A DNA stretch of 64,000 nt from Candidatus Micrarchaeum acidiphilum ARMAN-2 (GTDB taxonomy: Archaea; Micrarchaeota; Micrarchaeia; Micrarchaeales; Micrarchaeaceae), in contig GG697241.1 in NCBI GenBank assembly GCA_009387755.1, positions 62,001-126,000 on the forward strand, read 5' to 3'. The notes beneath the pieces were generated by a model. It saw only the letters and a list, made by a program, of their open reading frames with translations, was not told the DNA's origin and did no database searches. The position numbers were made by a program, and so were the translations under genes. Shown piece by piece: positions 62,368 to 64,000 of the stretch; the stretch's first letter is position 1; the number at the start of each line of letters is the position of its first letter.

Positions 62368-64000
62368 TTGAGCGTGTACGATATATTCCTGAAAAAATAT
62401 GGCAGCTACACGCAGATACAGAAAGATGCGATACCGGTAATTAGAAGTGGCAACAATTGCCTCTTGATTGCCCCTACAGGAAGCGGAAAGACAGAAGCGG
62501 CGGTCCTTCCGGTTCTTGATTCCATAATTGAATCCAGAGAAAAAATTGGGATAGTGGCGCTTTACATAACCCCGCTTCGGGCGCTAAACAGGGACATGAT
62601 AAAAAGGCTTTCGGAGATATGCAGCAGGGTTGGCATAACGATATCTGTTAGGCATGGCGATACGCTAAGGAAGGACAGAAGCGTGCAGGAAAAAGCCCCG
62701 CCGCAAATACTAATAACCACTCCGGAAACGCTTCAGAGCATTCTGCCAACAAAAAAGCTCGGGGCCGCGCTGAAAAATGTAAAATTCGTTATAATCGATG
62801 AAATACACGAACTATATTACAATAAGAGAGGCGCCCAGCTCTCTGTCGGGCTTGAAAGGCTTAAGGACATGGCAGGAGACTTTCAGAGGATAGGAATAAG
62901 CGCCACCGTTGGAAATTCTGATGTGGTGAGTAAATTCTTAGGTGGGGGCAGGAAGTGCGAAATCGTGGCTATAGATGCTAGGAAACAGATGCATCTGGAA
63001 GTTTACCTTCCTGAGAAGCAAAAGGTAAAATTAAAAGATATCGAAGAAAAGTTCGGGCTGGATGAAGAGGCTATGGCAAGACTTGAGACGATTGCGGCGC
63101 TTGTAAAAAAGTCAAAGTCCACTTTGATATTCGCGAATACTAGGCAGATAGTAGAGGCCCTTGGAAGTAGGCTTGTTTATTTAAATTCTGTATATGATTT
63201 CGGGGGGATTTCGGTGCATCACAGCTCCCTGGACAAAGATGAAAGGATAAGGGTTGAAAACGACTTCAAGAGCGGCAAGGTAAAAAGTATAATAGCTACG
63301 AGTTCATTGGAATTGGGAATAGACGTCGGCAAAATAGACCTTGTTGTGCAATACGGATCTCCTAGGCAGGCCCTAAGACTCGTCCAGAGGGTAGGTAGGA
63401 GCGGGCATAGCACCGGAAGGGTTTCCAATGGGGCAATAATAGCCACGAATAATGCAGATGCTTTAGAGGCGCTGTCAATATGTGATAATGTAAATTCGGG
63501 AAAAATAGAGGAGTTCGGCGTTGAGAATAACGCGCTTGACGTTTTGGTTAATCAGTTGGCAGGCATAGCGCTAGAAAAAGGAGAGTGCAGGATAGAAGCT
63601 GCTTATGAGACAGTAGTGAGGGCTTATCCATACAGGAATTTGAAGATGGAAACGTTCATTGAAGCAGTAGAGTTTATGAGCAAAAACCATTTGCTTAGGT
63701 ATTCGGAGGGAGTCATGCGCGGAACGGGAGGCACTAGAATTTATTATTACAAACACCTTAGCGTTCTCCCGGATTCGAAGAGGTTTGTTGTAAAAAGCGT
63801 GGTTAATAATAGGATACTTTCCACACTTGACGAAAATTTTGTAATCAACAATATAGATGAGGGCAGTGTTTTCATAACGAAAGGTTTGCCATGGAAAGTG
63901 ATTAGCATAGATGAGGGCACAATAACAATAGAGCCCTCTACTGACCTTGAGGCTGCGGTTCCGGATTGGGTTGGAGAGGATATACCTGTGAGCAAGCAGG
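62368..64000 (+). CDS. Lhr-type DEAD/DEAH helicase, C-terminal part cut by window edge
   Basis: Superfamily 2 helicase of the Lhr class, at least 544 residues visible. Motif I is APTGSGKTEA, Ia TPLRALNRDM, Ib TTPETLQ, II IDEIHELY, III ISATVGN, IV LIFANTRQ, V ATSSLELGIDVGKID and VI QRVGRSGHS. Behind them is the winged-helix region typical of Lhr. Archaeal Lhr unwinds DNA and RNA-DNA hybrids. The start is taken as TTG 62368 (or GTG 62374), with GTGAT just before; no ATG suits. It lies 10 bases after the surface protein gene, in the same direction. Confidence 0.9.
   Translation, partial: MSVYDIFLKKYGSYTQIQKDAIPVIRSGNNCLLIAPTGSGKTEAAVLPVLDSIIESREKIGIVALYITPLRALNRDMIKRLSEICSRVGITISVRHGDTLRKDRSVQEKAPPQILITTPETLQSILPTKKLGAALKNVKFVIIDEIHELYYNKRGAQLSVGLERLKDMAGDFQRIGISATVGNSDVVSKFLGGGRKCEIVAIDARKQMHLEVYLPEKQKVKLKDIEEKFGLDEEAMARLETIAALVKKSKSTLIFANTRQIVEALGSRLVYLNSVYDFGGISVHHSSLDKDERIRVENDFKSGKVKSIIATSSLELGIDVGKIDLVVQYGSPRQALRLVQRVGRSGHSTGRVSNGAIIATNNADALEALSICDNVNSGKIEEFGVENNALDVLVNQLAGIALEKGECRIEAAYETVVRAYPYRNLKMETFIEAVEFMSKNHLLRYSEGVMRGTGGTRIYYYKHLSVLPDSKRFVVKSVVNNRILSTLDENFVINNIDEGSVFITKGLPWKVISIDEGTITIEPSTDLEAAVPDWVGEDIPVSKQ

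Overview
The window is a gene-dense piece of an archaeal chromosome. Archaeal marker genes include EF-2, uS7, uS12, eL30, eL34, eL14, RNA polymerase subunit K, the thermosome, prefoldin beta, archaeal-type adenylate and cytidylate kinases, DtdA and a geranylgeranyl reductase. Internal operon genes mostly carry a GGTGA Shine-Dalgarno motif, while many first genes have a TATA box 25-35 bases before the start codon. Moderate GC, very tight packing, interrupted tRNA genes and TCA-cycle genes together suggest a small-genome acidophile of the Micrarchaeota (ARMAN-2) kind. That assignment is an inference and needs a marker-gene tree. No CRISPR array, insertion sequence or rRNA gene was seen.

Layout. 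1-2219: translation operon eL30, uS12, uS7, EF-2 (EF-2 cut by the window edge). 2329-7919: signal peptidase, SMC, membrane protease. 7996-12463: phosphoesterase, RpoK, geranylgeranyl reductase, a dehydrogenase and a MenA-like prenyltransferase. 12536-14122: DMT permease and AlaX. 14123-19571: complete SUF iron-sulfur operon (sufB, sufD, a Cys-rich HTH gene, sufC, sufS, sufU) with a palindrome at its promoter. 19920-28315: P5C dehydrogenase, DUF192, a basic repeat protein, PAC2, interrupted tRNA-Leu, DUF981, a second prenyltransferase, tRNA-Gln, ProRS, proline dehydrogenase and carbamate kinase. 28331-42279: central carbon region with threonine synthase, an Mqo-like oxidoreductase, aconitase, citrate synthase, a prpD-prpB-prpC methylcitrate operon and a two-subunit 2-oxoacid:ferredoxin oxidoreductase. 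42355-45274: poorly conserved accessory stretch with unknown genes, a truncated-looking methyltransferase, a GC-rich foldable element, a HAD phosphatase, a possible decayed gene and an intron-bearing tRNA-Trp. 45339-48690: Nudix, PAP2, glycosyltransferase and flippase-like genes. 48711-54219: OB-fold protein, Mrp ATPase, thermosome, then adk, EMC3-like, eL34, cmk, eL14. 54220-59516: Mre11, DHH phosphoesterase, prefoldin beta, nuoD, nuoC, nuoB, nuoA and a zinc-ribbon protein. 59576-64000: DtdA, a large surface protein and an Lhr-type helicase (cut by the window edge).

How the genes fit together. Proline is oxidised by PRODH and P5CDH towards glutamate. Citrate synthase, aconitase, the oxoacid oxidoreductase and the Mqo-like enzyme are TCA steps, and PrpDBC with aconitase would burn propionyl-CoA. 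Electrons from Mqo, PRODH and a Nuo-type complex would enter a quinone pool, for which the two MenA-like prenyltransferases are candidate biosynthetic enzymes. The SUF operon would supply Fe-S clusters to aconitase, NuoB and the oxidoreductase.

The observations that most deserve follow-up are the Cys-rich HTH gene inside the SUF operon with the operator-like palindrome at the sufB promoter, the oversized tRNA-Leu, the double Asp-to-His change in the EF-2 G domain, a perfect 22-bp palindrome before the geranylgeranyl reductase gene, and a small basic protein with two copies of a 29-residue unit.
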